A DNA stretch of 64,000 bases from CAWABB01 sp963780165. GTDB lineage: Bacteria > Bacteroidota > Ignavibacteria > UBA10030 > UBA6906. Numbering within the stretch: the stretch's first letter is position 1; every line of letters begins with the position of its first letter. The translations under genes and the position numbers were made by a program. Shown in pieces: positions 44,183 to 53,298 of the stretch. A model generated the notes under the pieces. It worked only from the letters and a program-made list of their open reading frames with translations, had not been told where the DNA came from and did no database searches. Where the stretch lies: assembly GCA_963780165.1 (NCBI GenBank), contig CAWABB010000006.1:372001-436000 (forward strand), in the 5' to 3' direction.

Positions 44183-45007
44183 ATGACAGGGAGAAAGATC
44201 TGGCTGGCCGCCGCGTTGTGCCCAACCCTGCTGGCTGTTGCCGCCGCAGGGTGCTCCCCTGCCCCTCCGAAGCCTGGCATCAGCGGACAGGAAGTAACAT
44301 ACGCCGCCGGCGAGACGACGCTCAAGGGCTATCTCGCATACGACGCTGCGAAAGAGGGGAAACGGCCCGGTGTCCTGGTCGTTCACGAGTGGTGGGGACT
44401 CAACGAGTACGCGCGCAAGCGCGCGCGGATGCTTGCCGAGCTGGGATACACTGCACTGGCGGTCGACATGTACGGCGACGGCAAGCAGGCGTCGCACCCT
44501 GAAGACGCGGGAAAGTTCGCTGCGGCAGTGTTCCAGAATTTTGAAGGTGCGAAAGCCCGCTTCCTCGCCGCGAGGGACCTCCTGAAGGCGCAGCCGACCG
44601 TGGATCCGGAGAAGATTGCCGCGATCGGGTATTGCTTCGGCGGAGGGATCGTCCTGAACATGGCGCGCGCAGGCGTGGACCTCGACGCTGTGGTGAGCTT
44701 TCATGGAAGCCTCGGAGCCGCCGTGCCTGCGGCCCCGGGCGGCGTGAAGGCGCGTCTCCTTGTCTGCAACGGCGGGGATGATCCGTTCGTCACGCCCGAA
44801 CAGATCGAGGCCTTCAAGAAGGAAATGACCGATGCCGGCGTGAGCTTTGTGTTCCGATCCTACCCCGGGGCGAAACACGCCTTTACCAACCCCGAAGCCG
44901 ACCGGAACGGGAAAGAGTTCAACCTCCCGCTCGCGTACAATGCGCAGGCCGACTCCGCTTCATGGACGGACATGAAGTCGTTCCTCGCCTCCACGCTCAC
45001 CCCATAG
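44183..45007 (+). CDS. Dienelactone hydrolase-family lipoprotein
   Basis: Alpha/beta-hydrolase of 274 aa. The N-terminus (AALCPTLLAVAAAGCSPAPP) has a lipobox ending in Cys, so it is probably a lipoprotein in the periplasm. The DLH signature is complete: VLVVHEWWGLNEYAR, the nucleophile Cys151 in IGYCFGGGIV, the Asp in CNGGDDPFV and His in PGAKHAFTNP. Cys, not Ser, as nucleophile is normal for this family. Natural substrate is unknown. VOC and SRPBCC genes follow closely on the same strand. Confidence 0.9.
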   Translation: MTGRKIWLAAALCPTLLAVAAAGCSPAPPKPGISGQEVTYAAGETTLKGYLAYDAAKEGKRPGVLVVHEWWGLNEYARKRARMLAELGYTALAVDMYGDGKQASHPEDAGKFAAAVFQNFEGAKARFLAARDLLKAQPTVDPEKIAAIGYCFGGGIVLNMARAGVDLDAVVSFHGSLGAAVPAAPGGVKARLLVCNGGDDPFVTPEQIEAFKKEMTDAGVSFVFRSYPGAKHAFTNPEADRNGKEFNLPLAYNAQADSASWTDMKSFLASTLTP

Positions 45008-45020
45008 CTCCGGATCTGCC

Positions 45021-45428
45021 ATGAGCAGCACACCAGCTCCAACCGCGGGATCGATACTCTGGACCGACCTCACGGTTCCGAACGCCGAGGCCGTGCGCGA
45101 TTTCTATCGGGAAGTCGCGGGATGGGGCGTGAGCCCCGTGGACATGGGAGGGTACGCAGACTACACGATGACATCCCCTGCGGATGGCTCTGCCGTCGCC
45201 GGCGTCTGTCACGCCCGCGGTGTGAACGCGGGCCTTCCGGCGCAGTGGCTGGTGTACATCAGCGTCGCGGACCTCGACGGAAGCATCGCGCGCTGCACGA
45301 AGCTGGGCGGGTCGGTCGTGTTCGGGCCGCGCTCCATGGGCCAGCACGGACGCTACTGCGTGATCCGGGATCCGGCCGGGGCAGTCGCTGCCCTGATTCA
45401 ACCTCCGCAGCAGACAGGTGAGAGATGA
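45021..45428 (+). CDS. VOC (glyoxalase/bleomycin-resistance) family protein
   Basis: A 135-aa protein with one betaalphabetabetabeta pair of VOC motifs: SILWTDLTVPNAEAVRDFYR at the N-terminus and WLVYISVADLDGSIARCTKL in the second half, ending GRYCVIRDPAGAVAAL. Function in this clade is not known. It lies 13 bp after the dienelactone hydrolase and its stop overlaps the next gene by 4 bp (ATGA). Confidence 0.85.
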   Translation: MSSTPAPTAGSILWTDLTVPNAEAVRDFYREVAGWGVSPVDMGGYADYTMTSPADGSAVAGVCHARGVNAGLPAQWLVYISVADLDGSIARCTKLGGSVVFGPRSMGQHGRYCVIRDPAGAVAALIQPPQQTGER

Positions 45429-46003
45429 TCCGCAGCCACCGCTCGATTCACACGCGCATCAATAGAGTAGCCGTTGCCGTCCTACTCCTGGCCGCCGCAG
45501 CAGCACGCTCAACGGCCGATGTCACTCCCGCGGCCGGCGACGCGTTCGTCGTGAAGCAGGCGGCGGTCGTCCCCTGCCTGCCTCTCGAGGCGTTCGACGC
45601 ATTCACGGGGGATATCACTCCGTGGTGGGATCACTCGTTTTCGGCCACGCCCTACAGGATGTACATTGAGCCGAAACCGGGCGGCGGATTTGTGGAGCTG
45701 TTCGATGCGGCGGGGAACGGCGCGCTGCATGCCACGGTGATCACCGTCCAGCGGGGAAAGCTCATCCGGTTCGAGGGGCCGCTCGGACTTGCGGGCAGCG
45801 CCGTTCTGAACATCACGACCTGCACGTTCGACTCAGCCGGGGGCGACTCCTGCCGGGTCACTGTGGAAGCGCACATGTCCGGTGAGATCGACCAGCAGCT
45901 CGCCTCGAGGGTCGACGGCGTGTGGCGCCACTTCCTCGTCGAGCGCTTCGCCCCGTACATCAGGTCGGGGGCGTTCCGCTCGAAGAAGCCGCTCAAGCTC
46001 TAG
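45425..46003 (+). CDS. Exported SRPBCC/START-like protein
   Basis: A 192-aa protein with a signal peptide (INRVAVAVLLLAAAAARSTA) and a helix-grip fold resembling AHSA1/polyketide-cyclase-like SRPBCC proteins: PLEAFDAFTGDITPWWDHSF, then RFEGPLGLAGSAVLNITTCT. Export is unusual for this fold. It is coupled by a 4-bp overlap to the VOC gene and converges on the DUF gene at 46097. No function can be assigned. Confidence 0.7.
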   Translation: MIRSHRSIHTRINRVAVAVLLLAAAAARSTADVTPAAGDAFVVKQAAVVPCLPLEAFDAFTGDITPWWDHSFSATPYRMYIEPKPGGGFVELFDAAGNGALHATVITVQRGKLIRFEGPLGLAGSAVLNITTCTFDSAGGDSCRVTVEAHMSGEIDQQLASRVDGVWRHFLVERFAPYIRSGAFRSKKPLKL

Positions 46004-46096
46004 GACCGCTTTCCCCTCCCCTTCCCCGCTCCCGTCACCATCGTGAGCGCGTCATCTTTCAGGACGCCCCGTGTGCCATCCGTGTGTCCGGTTCGA

Positions 46097-46558
46097 CTAC
46101 TTCGGTGGCTGGGCGTCGTCGACGAGCTCCATGCCCACGACGAAATACGGGGTGTCTCCGAACCAGTTGAGCGGTATGCCAACGTGCTCGTCATACCTAA
46201 TTCTCACCCGGCGCCCGAGGCATTCCTGCAGCTGTTTGGCGACGGCGTCGTCGCGGCTGGAGAAATGAAAGACCTCCGGCATCGCGCCGGGCAAATTGGC
46301 CATCGCAAGCTCGCCTTCCCACGTCTTGAATATCCACCCTTTCTTGGAAAGCTTCTGTACGTAGCCTGCCCGCTCCCCCGTTGAGTACGAGAAGCTCAGG
46401 GCGACCCAGGTCCACACTGCCAGGATGACGATGACAGAGACCAGCAGCAACGCGAGCGCGCGGAGGATCCAGCTCTTCGCGCGCTTCATTCCCGAGGCAA
46501 GTTTCGAGGGCCCCTTCTCCCCTTCTGCAGCTTTCGGTGATGCCTTCTGTTCTTTCAT
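46097..46558 (-). CDS. Conserved hypothetical single-helix membrane protein
   Basis: A 153-aa protein with a charged cytoplasmic N-terminus, one membrane helix (about 33-56, ALALLLVSVIVILAVWTWVAL) and a soluble domain with TGERAGYVQKLSKKGWIFKT and WEGELAMANLPG. That segment is conserved in Bacteroidota proteins sometimes mislabelled '6-phosphogluconate dehydrogenase'; I see no such enzyme fold. GGAAG precedes the ATG at 46558. It follows gpmA by 25 bp on the same strand. Confidence 0.75.
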   Translation of the reverse strand: MKEQKASPKAAEGEKGPSKLASGMKRAKSWILRALALLLVSVIVILAVWTWVALSFSYSTGERAGYVQKLSKKGWIFKTWEGELAMANLPGAMPEVFHFSSRDDAVAKQLQECLGRRVRIRYDEHVGIPLNWFGDTPYFVVGMELVDDAQPPK

Positions 46559-46583
46559 GGTTATCTTCCCGGGTTGTTCACAT

Positions 46584-47330
46584 CTACTTCTTCTTCCCTT
46601 GATTGGCGACTGCCTGTGCCGCTTTTGCGACCGCTTCGGGATCACCAAGATAATAGTGGCGGATCGGCTTCATGTCGTCCGACAATTCATACACGAGCGG
46701 GATCCCTGTCGGGATATTCAGACCGACGATCTCGCTGTCCGGAATGTTGTCCAGATACTTGACGAGCGCCCTCAGACTGTTGCCATGCGCCGCGATGATG
46801 ACGCGGCGCCCGCTCTTCACGGCCGGCGCAATCGTTTCGTGCCAGAGCGGCAGAAACCGCGCGACGGTGTCCTTGAGGGACTCGGTCAGCGGGAGGCTTG
46901 CCGCCGCCAGTCCCGCGTAACGCGGATCGTTGCCGGGAAAGCGCGGATCGTCCACCGTGAGCTTCGGCGGTGGAATGTCGTAGCTCCTCCGCCACACCTT
47001 CACCTGTTCCTCCCCGTGGCGCTCCGCGGTCTCGGCCTTGTTCAGCCCCTGCAGCGCCCCGTAGTGACGCTCGTTCAACCGCCAGTCGTTGATCACCGGC
47101 AGCCACATCTGGTCAAGTTCTTCGAGGGCGATCCAGAGCGTCTTGATCGCGCGCTTCAGCACCGACGTGTACGCCACATCGAACACGTAACCGTCCTTCT
47201 TCAGCACGCGGCCGGCCTCGTGCGCCTCCGCAACGCCCTGGTCGGAGAGCGGAACATCGGTCCAGCCCGTGAACCGGTTCTCGCGGTTCCACGTGCTCTC
47301 ACCGTGACGCAAGAGAACGAGTTTCTTCAT
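46584..47330 (-). CDS. gpmA: 2,3-bisphosphoglycerate-dependent phosphoglycerate mutase
   Basis: Glycolytic interconversion of 3- and 2-phosphoglycerate, 248 aa. The phospho-His is in LVLLRHGESTWNRENRFTGW; the second catalytic block is NERHYGALQGLNK and the second His is in VIIAAHGNSLRALVKYL. Length and motifs are full. It lies between a flavin reductase (29 bp upstream) and a DUF protein (25 bp downstream). Confidence 0.96.
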   Translation of the reverse strand: MKKLVLLRHGESTWNRENRFTGWTDVPLSDQGVAEAHEAGRVLKKDGYVFDVAYTSVLKRAIKTLWIALEELDQMWLPVINDWRLNERHYGALQGLNKAETAERHGEEQVKVWRRSYDIPPPKLTVDDPRFPGNDPRYAGLAAASLPLTESLKDTVARFLPLWHETIAPAVKSGRRVIIAAHGNSLRALVKYLDNIPDSEIVGLNIPTGIPLVYELSDDMKPIRHYYLGDPEAVAKAAQAVANQGKKK

Positions 47331-47359
47331 TGGTTCATGCTCCTGAGCTTTGGATTCAG

Positions 47360-47854
47360 TTAGGGTTGACGATCATGCGCGAGGCGCCCGTACTGCCCCG
47401 TGAAATACAGCAATGGAAGACCGTCCCGCGTCGCTGCAGTATCGACCGCTCCCACGAAAATGGTGTGGTCGCCGCCTGGATAGCGCTCGACAATCCGGCA
47501 TTCGATCGTCGCAAGGGCATCTTCGAGCAACGGCACGTCTCCAGCCCCCCTCCGGGTGGGAACGCCGTCAAACTGGTCAACCCTCCCCGCGGGCATCGCA
47601 AACTTCCGGGAGATCGCCTCCTGGGCCTCGCTCAGCACGTTGACCGCGAAGCGATCGGTGCCTGAGAGCGCCTCGTGCGCGGACGCCTCCTTCCCGATTG
47701 CGATAAGGACGAGGGGTGGAACAAGCGACAGCGACGCGAACGAGCTGACCGTGATCCCCTTCGGATTGCCGCGGGCATCCCGGGCGGTGACGACCGTGAC
47801 CCCGCTGGCAAACCTTCCCAGCGCGGCGCGGAACTCGGTTTCGGAAACGGGCAT
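47360..47854 (-). CDS. Flavin reductase-like FMN-binding protein
   Basis: Flavin-dependent NAD(P)H reductase domain protein, 164 aa. The family blocks are present: FRAALGRFASGVTVVTARDA, GITVSSFASLSLVPPLVLIA, FAVNVLSEAQ and the C-terminal VGAVDTAATRDGLPLLYFTG. These proteins usually feed reduced flavin to a monooxygenase, which is not visible here. The start at 47854 is set by homology; the frame continues far upstream without family sequence. Confidence 0.9.
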   Translation of the reverse strand: MPVSETEFRAALGRFASGVTVVTARDARGNPKGITVSSFASLSLVPPLVLIAIGKEASAHEALSGTDRFAVNVLSEAQEAISRKFAMPAGRVDQFDGVPTRRGAGDVPLLEDALATIECRIVERYPGGDHTIFVGAVDTAATRDGLPLLYFTGQYGRLAHDRQP

Positions 47855-47977
47855 GGAGGACTGTTCGCAGAGAGAATTGCGCGGCTTCAGCCGGAGACAC
47901 GCCGGGCGAGCGTGACCTGACGGCCGCGAGGACGAAACATAATCCGAAGAACGACGTAAATCTGCAAGGGGGATCGC

Positions 47978-48006
47978 TTGACATCCGTCCAGTGCATCCG
48001 TACCAT
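47978..48006 (+). promoter_or_regulatory. Sigma70-type promoter of the outer-envelope protein gene
   Basis: TTGACA (47978-47983), 17-base spacer, TACCAT (48001-48006), with GGAG and the ATG at 48037 about 30 bp on. This is a consensus -35. Confidence 0.58.
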
Positions 48007-48036
48007 TCAATGATCCCCGACCATCCGGAGCATCGC

Positions 48037-48894
48037 ATGAAATTGTGGTTTCGTTATCTCGTGGCCAGCGGAGCTCTTCTGAGCCTGTCGCTCCCGGCGA
48101 CAACCTCCGCGGGGCCCTCAGGATCGGATTCCTTTGACTGGGTCCTGGGCCGCAATCGGAGACCTTTTGTGGAGTTTGGATACGGCATTGACTGGATTCG
48201 CCACAAGAACCTGGAAGCCGAATTCCCGTCGATCGGCGCCCTGGAGCTGAAAGCGGGCTATCTCTCGGTCGACGTGCTCGAAAATGGGATCGTATCGCTC
48301 GACGAGAGCTTCATCCACGGAACATGGTACGATTCCAACCTGGGCGGTGGATCGGGCGGGACGGAAGGGTTGAGCGGGACGCTCAGCCGCTTCGGATTCG
48401 GAAAGCGAAAAGGGTACGGCTACGATCTGAAAAATGCCGCCATCGTCCCCTACTTCACCTCCAGCATTTCCTGGACCGAACTCTCAACCGATCGCCCCGT
48501 GACACTCGGGGAGACCGACACTGACATTCTCAATCGATACGAAGGGACCTTCCGGTTCGGGCCTTCCGCGGAGGCCGGCATCCGATTCAACATCGGCCCC
48601 ACGTTCTCCATGATCGCCGGGTACGAAGTCAACATCGTCTACCCGCGCTTTGTCTTCTGGGAGTGGCTTGGCAGCTACTCGATAGCCGCCGTTGCCAACG
48701 GTGTCGTGATGTGGTTCGGTGAGGATATCCTTGAGGCCTCTCCGACTCTCGGGCCGATCATGATCTTCATCGTCCGGGGAGCCCTGGTCTGGGGAATCTA
48801 CCAGCTCTGGCGTGAGGAGATGAACTGGCCCTTCAACTCGGAAACTCCGCTGACCCACGAAACCGCGAAGTTCGGCCTCAACTTCACATTTTGA
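48037..48894 (+). CDS. Exported hypothetical protein, probable outer-membrane beta-barrel
   Basis: A 285-aa protein with a signal peptide (RYLVASGALLSLSLPATTSA) and alternating hydrophobic/polar strands rich in Gly and aromatics (PFVEFGYGIDWIRHKNLEAE, GKRKGYGYDLKNAAIVPYFT). It ends KFGLNFTF, with a terminal Phe as is common for outer-membrane barrels. A hydrophobic stretch (SPTLGPIMIFIVRGALVWGI) is atypical and could be a strand or a helix. No family is recognised. A strong promoter and a hairpin terminator bracket it as a single gene. Confidence 0.7.
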   Translation: MKLWFRYLVASGALLSLSLPATTSAGPSGSDSFDWVLGRNRRPFVEFGYGIDWIRHKNLEAEFPSIGALELKAGYLSVDVLENGIVSLDESFIHGTWYDSNLGGGSGGTEGLSGTLSRFGFGKRKGYGYDLKNAAIVPYFTSSISWTELSTDRPVTLGETDTDILNRYEGTFRFGPSAEAGIRFNIGPTFSMIAGYEVNIVYPRFVFWEWLGSYSIAAVANGVVMWFGEDILEASPTLGPIMIFIVRGALVWGIYQLWREEMNWPFNSETPLTHETAKFGLNFTF

Positions 48895-48901
48895 CCCGAA
48901 C

Positions 48902-48945
48902 GGCGGGGCCGGATCAGCCACGAGCTCCCGGCCCCGCCATATCTT
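48902..48945 (+). terminator. Hairpin terminator after the envelope protein gene
   Basis: Perfect 11-bp inverted repeat GGCGGGGCCGG (48902-48912) / CCGGCCCCGCC (48928-48938), 15-base loop, followed by ATATCTT. The T-tract is short, but the stem is strong and starts 8 bp after the stop. Confidence 0.65.
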
Positions 48946-49020
48946 CCCCCGACGCACCCCCGACTCTCGCAAGTTACCCCGACGTTTTCTACATTATTTG
49001 GTCAGTTTGGAGAGATACGA

Positions 49021-51282
49021 ATGTCACAGTACTATGTCCTTCCCATCCGGCGGGTTTTGGCGGTGTCGCTGCTCCTTGCACCGTGTCCCACCCCCTTCGC
49101 CGTCGCGCAGGAAAAGAGCCCCAGCTGGCCAGTGGAGATCACGAGGGACGATATGACTGTTATCGTCTACAGTCCTCAGATCGACACGTTCGAGGGGGAT
49201 TCGCTCACAGCGCGGGCCGCCATCGCAGTCACGCCCAAAAGCACGAACAAGACTAGCTACGGGGCGGTCTGGATGGTCAGCAAGGCAGCCACAGATCTTG
49301 ACGAAAGAATGGTGACCTTGACTGCGGGACGCGTTCCGAAGATCAAGCTCCCCAATACCGCCGAAGGCATTGCGGAACGGGCCAGGGCAGTCGTCGAAGA
49401 GGCCCTTCAAACAAGCACGATTGTGATGTCGCTCGACAGGCTCGTCGCATCGCTTGGGGGAAATACTGGAGAGATCGGAGGCGAGGGATCATACAGCACC
49501 GATGCGCCAAAGATCATTGTGGTCAACTACCCCGCCGTGCTCATCCCGATCGATGGAGATGTGAAACTCTCCAAGGTCGAGGGGTACAACCTCGAGGAAG
49601 CCCAGAACACGCCATTCTTCCTGGTCAAGGAGTCCGCCACCGGCGCGTACTACATGAAGGGCGGGCCGTTCTGGTATCGTGGGACGATGGATGGGGATTC
49701 CCCGAAGTTCGACCTGACGCAGAGCGCTCCGCAGGAAGTGGTCGCGTACTACCGGTCGATCGCAAGCGAAGAAGATCTTGTCGCCGATACGGCCAAGGCC
49801 GACCCGGCGAAAGCTCCCAAGCTTGTGTTCACCGACGAGACCGCAGAGCTTATCTCGTATGACGGCAAACCCGACATGAAGCCGATCAAGGGGACTGAGC
49901 TTCTGTACATCGCAAACAGCGATCAGGATGTTCTCCTGGACATTCCGTCTCAGATGTACTATGTCCTCTTCTCCGGCCGCTGGTACACATCCAAGGCTCT
50001 CGAAGGAAAGTGGGCGTACGTCCCATCAGACAATCTCCCGGTGGATTTCAGGAAGATCCCCCCCGATTCGCCAAAGGGTGATCTCCTTGCCACCATCGCC
50101 GGAACCGATCAGGCGAAAGATGCGGTTCTCGAAAACAAGATCCCACAGACTGCCGAAGTCAGCATCGACTCCGTGAGTGCGAACGTGAAATTTGACGGGG
50201 ATCCGAAATTTGACGCCGTCGAAGGGACGCAGATACAGTACGCGTTGAACGCGAACGTCCCGATCATCCTTTTCGGAGGCAGGTACTACGCGTGTGACAA
50301 CGGAATCTGGTTCTCCGCGTCGTCCGCTGGCGGGCCGTGGGTCGTGACAAGTGCGATACCGGCTGAGATCTACACCATCCCGCCGAGCTGCCCGGTACAC
50401 CAGGTCACCTACGTGCGGGTGTACGACTATACGCCGACCACTGTTGTATTCGGATACACTCCAGGGTACCTCGGTTCGTACGTGTACGGACCGACCGTGA
50501 TCTACGGAACAGGCTACTACTACCAACCGTGGTACGGAACCGTGTACTATCCTCGCCCTGTCACTTACGGCTTCAACTTTCATTACAATCCGTGGACCGG
50601 CTGGGGCATGGGGTTCACTGTTGGGACGGCAGGACCCTATGGATGGTTCGGGGTGAGCGTAGGCGGGTGGTGGGGCCCCCCGGTGTACCGTCCTCCTTAT
50701 GCGTATGGGCGGGCGCCCTATTACCGACCCCCGCCGTACTACAGACCGCCGTACGCAAATCGACCGGGAGGCGCCTATCCTCCGGGAGCTGCATACAGGC
50801 CCGGGACAGGTCGCCCGACGCAGTCCCCGAATCGGAACATCTATTCTTCCCGCCCGACTGCGGGGGTCAGACCCGCTACCAGGCCGGCAACCAGACCGGG
50901 CACTTCTGCGCCGGGCGTAAGCACTCGCCCCGCTCAGCCAACGGCAAAGCCGTCGACGCGGCCAAACAACGTCTATTCGGACCGAGACGGCAACGTGTAC
51001 CGAAAGACAGACCAGGGGTGGCAGCAACGGGACCAGGGCCAGTGGAGCAAGCCCTCGACCACGCCGTCGAAGAGCCCTTCCAGCCGTCCATCCACGACGC
51101 CCTCAACCCGTCCATCAACCGGAAGCAAGCCGCAGATGGACCAACAGCAAATGGACCGGCAGCATCAGGCGCGGCAACAAGGAACGCGGCAGTCCCAGAA
51201 TTACCAGCAGTCGCGCCAGTCGTACGGATCGCGCCCGTCAGGCGGTTCCAGGCCTTCCGGAGGCGGCGGGCCGCGGCGCTAG
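49021..51282 (+). CDS. Large exported protein with Tyr/Pro/Gly-rich C-terminal half
   Basis: A 753-aa protein with a signal peptide (RRVLAVSLLLAPCPTPFAVAQ). Residues about 30-460 form a structured region with repeated short motifs (YYVLFSGRWYTSKALEGKWA and RYYACDNGIWFSASSAGGPW), suggesting tandem small beta domains. Residues 470-620 are extremely Tyr/Gly/Trp/Pro-rich (PPYAYGRAPYYRPPPYYRPP). The rest is a Pro/Ser/Thr/Arg tail, then Gln-rich, ending SGGGGPRR. This architecture occurs in proteins labelled 'carbohydrate-binding family V/XII', but no activity is known. It is presumably cell-surface or envelope associated. A HugZ-like gene follows 16 bp later. Confidence 0.8.
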   Translation: MSQYYVLPIRRVLAVSLLLAPCPTPFAVAQEKSPSWPVEITRDDMTVIVYSPQIDTFEGDSLTARAAIAVTPKSTNKTSYGAVWMVSKAATDLDERMVTLTAGRVPKIKLPNTAEGIAERARAVVEEALQTSTIVMSLDRLVASLGGNTGEIGGEGSYSTDAPKIIVVNYPAVLIPIDGDVKLSKVEGYNLEEAQNTPFFLVKESATGAYYMKGGPFWYRGTMDGDSPKFDLTQSAPQEVVAYYRSIASEEDLVADTAKADPAKAPKLVFTDETAELISYDGKPDMKPIKGTELLYIANSDQDVLLDIPSQMYYVLFSGRWYTSKALEGKWAYVPSDNLPVDFRKIPPDSPKGDLLATIAGTDQAKDAVLENKIPQTAEVSIDSVSANVKFDGDPKFDAVEGTQIQYALNANVPIILFGGRYYACDNGIWFSASSAGGPWVVTSAIPAEIYTIPPSCPVHQVTYVRVYDYTPTTVVFGYTPGYLGSYVYGPTVIYGTGYYYQPWYGTVYYPRPVTYGFNFHYNPWTGWGMGFTVGTAGPYGWFGVSVGGWWGPPVYRPPYAYGRAPYYRPPPYYRPPYANRPGGAYPPGAAYRPGTGRPTQSPNRNIYSSRPTAGVRPATRPATRPGTSAPGVSTRPAQPTAKPSTRPNNVYSDRDGNVYRKTDQGWQQRDQGQWSKPSTTPSKSPSSRPSTTPSTRPSTGSKPQMDQQQMDRQHQARQQGTRQSQNYQQSRQSYGSRPSGGSRPSGGGGPRR

Positions 51283-51298
51283 CACGAGGCGACATCTG

Positions 51299-51781
51299 AT
51301 GGATGCAGAACTCCTCCAGATCATACACAGGCTCCTCAGCACTGCGCGGATGGCGGCCCTTGGAACCCTCCGGGAGGGCGCACCGTTTGTCTCACTGACC
51401 ACGACTGCGCCAGCCGACGATTTCACCACATTCTGGCTTCACCTGAGCCGGCTTGCATTCCACACGCGGCATATCGAGGACGACCCTCGAGTCAGCCTGA
51501 TGATCTGGGAGGAAGCTGAAGCAGCGCGCGACCCACAATCGCTTGCGAGAATCTCTCTCGCCGGGGAGGCGGTCAGGATCGATCCGGACACAGCGGCCTT
51601 CGAGTCCGGCAAAGCGGTGTTTCTCAATCGGAATCCTGACAGCGGGAGCTTCTTCATGCTCGGGGACTTCGCCCTCTATCGCATTACCGTCGGATACGGC
51701 CGGCTCGTCGGCGGGTTCGGTGCAATCCATACGATTTCACCGTCCCATCTCCGCGAGGCATCCCGGTTCGGTCAGCCCTGA
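51299..51781 (+). CDS. Pyridoxamine-5'-phosphate-oxidase-like (HugZ-type) protein
   Basis: Split-barrel flavin/haem-binding-type protein, 160 aa. It has RMAALGTLREGAPFVSLTTT, then LSRLAFHTRHIEDDPRVSLM and ISLAGEAVRI, matching HugZ/PNPOx-like domains that bind haem or flavin. No DUF2470 extension is present. The exact ligand is unknown. It starts 16 bp after the large exported protein and precedes a membrane protein by 29 bp. Confidence 0.82.
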   Translation: MDAELLQIIHRLLSTARMAALGTLREGAPFVSLTTTAPADDFTTFWLHLSRLAFHTRHIEDDPRVSLMIWEEAEAARDPQSLARISLAGEAVRIDPDTAAFESGKAVFLNRNPDSGSFFMLGDFALYRITVGYGRLVGGFGAIHTISPSHLREASRFGQP

Positions 51782-51810
51782 GCCTCTCACACATCCTGTA
51801 GAGGTACGGC

Positions 51811-52317
51811 ATGGGACAGGTCACGATGCGCATGCGGCAGGTCATGGATACACGTGCCGCGCTCTGGGCGGGCGTTATCAGCGGAGCATTCTTCCTGATC
51901 GCCAGCATGGCGCTCACCTGGTGGGCAATCGGAAGTCCGTGGGTCATCACGCGCCTGGTCGCGTCGCTCCTCCTCGGGCCCGGAGCCCTTCCGCCCCCTG
52001 CCACCTTCTCGTTCGGTACCGCTATCGTGGCACTGATCGTCCACTTCGCACTCTCCATCGGCTACGCGATGCTGATCGCCTTCGTCCTGCACCGCTGGGG
52101 GATGGTGGTCGGTATCATCGGCGGCGCGATCCTTGGCCTTGCGATCTTCGCAATCAACTTCTACACCGTGAGCTACCTCGTCCCGTGGTTCTATCCCATG
52201 CGGAGCTGGATGCTCGCGGCCTCGCATGCGCTGTTCGGCGCCATGGCTGGAGGTTTGTACGAAGCGATGGAAGTCGAGCGGTTCGTCGCGGCTCCGACCA
52301 ATCTCAAACCTGAGTGA
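51811..52317 (+). CDS. Hypothetical four-helix membrane protein
   Basis: A 168-aa inner-membrane protein with about four helices (ALWAGVISGAFFLIASMALT, then helices near residues 70-90, 95-120 and 135-155). No named family is recognised, although the layout resembles small YagU-like membrane proteins. The frame could begin at any of the first three Met codons. Its stop is 5 bp ahead of the M48 protease ATG, so the two are probably coupled. Confidence 0.7.
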   Translation: MGQVTMRMRQVMDTRAALWAGVISGAFFLIASMALTWWAIGSPWVITRLVASLLLGPGALPPPATFSFGTAIVALIVHFALSIGYAMLIAFVLHRWGMVVGIIGGAILGLAIFAINFYTVSYLVPWFYPMRSWMLAASHALFGAMAGGLYEAMEVERFVAAPTNLKPE

Positions 52318-52322
52318 GCGGC

Positions 52323-53207
52323 ATGGACAGAAACGACATGGTCACGCGACAGTACTTCGGGCAGCGGGCGTTCCCCTCTCAGGATCGTCCGCGCGGCGTC
52401 GCAGGCAAAGGGCGCCTGATCGTCGCACTCGTCGTCGCCGTGTTCGCGCTGATTTCCTACTTCGGCTCGAAGTCGTACAACCCCGTGACCGGCGAAGATC
52501 AGTACGTCAGCATTACAGCGGAACAGGAAATTGCGCTCGGCCTGCAGGCCGCGCCGTCCATGGTGCAGCAGTTCGGCGGACTGCTGCAGGATGAACAGGC
52601 ACAGGCACTGGTCGACCGCGTCGGAAAGTCCGTCGTCAGGCGGAGCCCGGCCGCACAGTCCGGATATCCGTTCGAATTCCACGCCCTGGCGGACATGCAG
52701 ACCGTCAACGCCTTCGCACTTCCGGGCGGACAGATCTTCATCACGGCGGCGCTCCTGTCGAAACTCGAGACGGAAGGTCAGCTTGCGGGCGTCCTTAGCC
52801 ACGAGGTCGGCCACGTCGTCGGGCGGCACGGCGCGGAGCACCTCGCGAAGGAAGAGCTCACGCAGGGACTGACCGGATCGGTGTTGCTCGCCACCTTCGA
52901 CCCGGACAACCCCGGAAGCTACAACACGGCGCAGATGGCTCAAGTCGTTGCAAGCCTGATCAACAACAAGTACGGCCGTGACGACGAACTCGAGTCCGAC
53001 CGATTCGGCGTCGCGTACATGTCCGACGCCGGATACAATCCCGGCGCGATGATCCGCGTGCAGGAGATTCTGGACGAGCTTGCGGGGAGCGGACGTCCGC
53101 CGGAGTTTCTCAGCACGCATCCGAACCCCGAAAACCGAATCGCGGTCATCAAGGAGGCCATCGACGCGAAATTCCCCGGCGGCGTGCCGGAGGGGATGAC
53201 GCCGTAA
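52323..53207 (+). CDS. M48-family metalloprotease (membrane-anchored)
   Basis: Zinc protease of 294 aa in the Oma1/BepA/LoiP group. It has one N-terminal membrane helix (RLIVALVVAVFALISYF) and the zinc motif GVLSHEVGHVVGRHG, with the third ligand in DDELESDRFGV. FALPGGQIFIT and THPNPENRI are group markers. Such enzymes act in outer-membrane protein quality control. A GTG at 52314, overlapping the preceding stop, is an alternative start. A LysM protein follows 91 bp later. Confidence 0.92.
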   Translation: MDRNDMVTRQYFGQRAFPSQDRPRGVAGKGRLIVALVVAVFALISYFGSKSYNPVTGEDQYVSITAEQEIALGLQAAPSMVQQFGGLLQDEQAQALVDRVGKSVVRRSPAAQSGYPFEFHALADMQTVNAFALPGGQIFITAALLSKLETEGQLAGVLSHEVGHVVGRHGAEHLAKEELTQGLTGSVLLATFDPDNPGSYNTAQMAQVVASLINNKYGRDDELESDRFGVAYMSDAGYNPGAMIRVQEILDELAGSGRPPEFLSTHPNPENRIAVIKEAIDAKFPGGVPEGMTP

Positions 53208-53298
53208 CACCCGCGACGGGGCAACATCCAGACCGTCGCGCACCGCACCATAGCACCATCATCGAGACGCTCACCGTCTCAGAAAAGGAGACCAGCAC

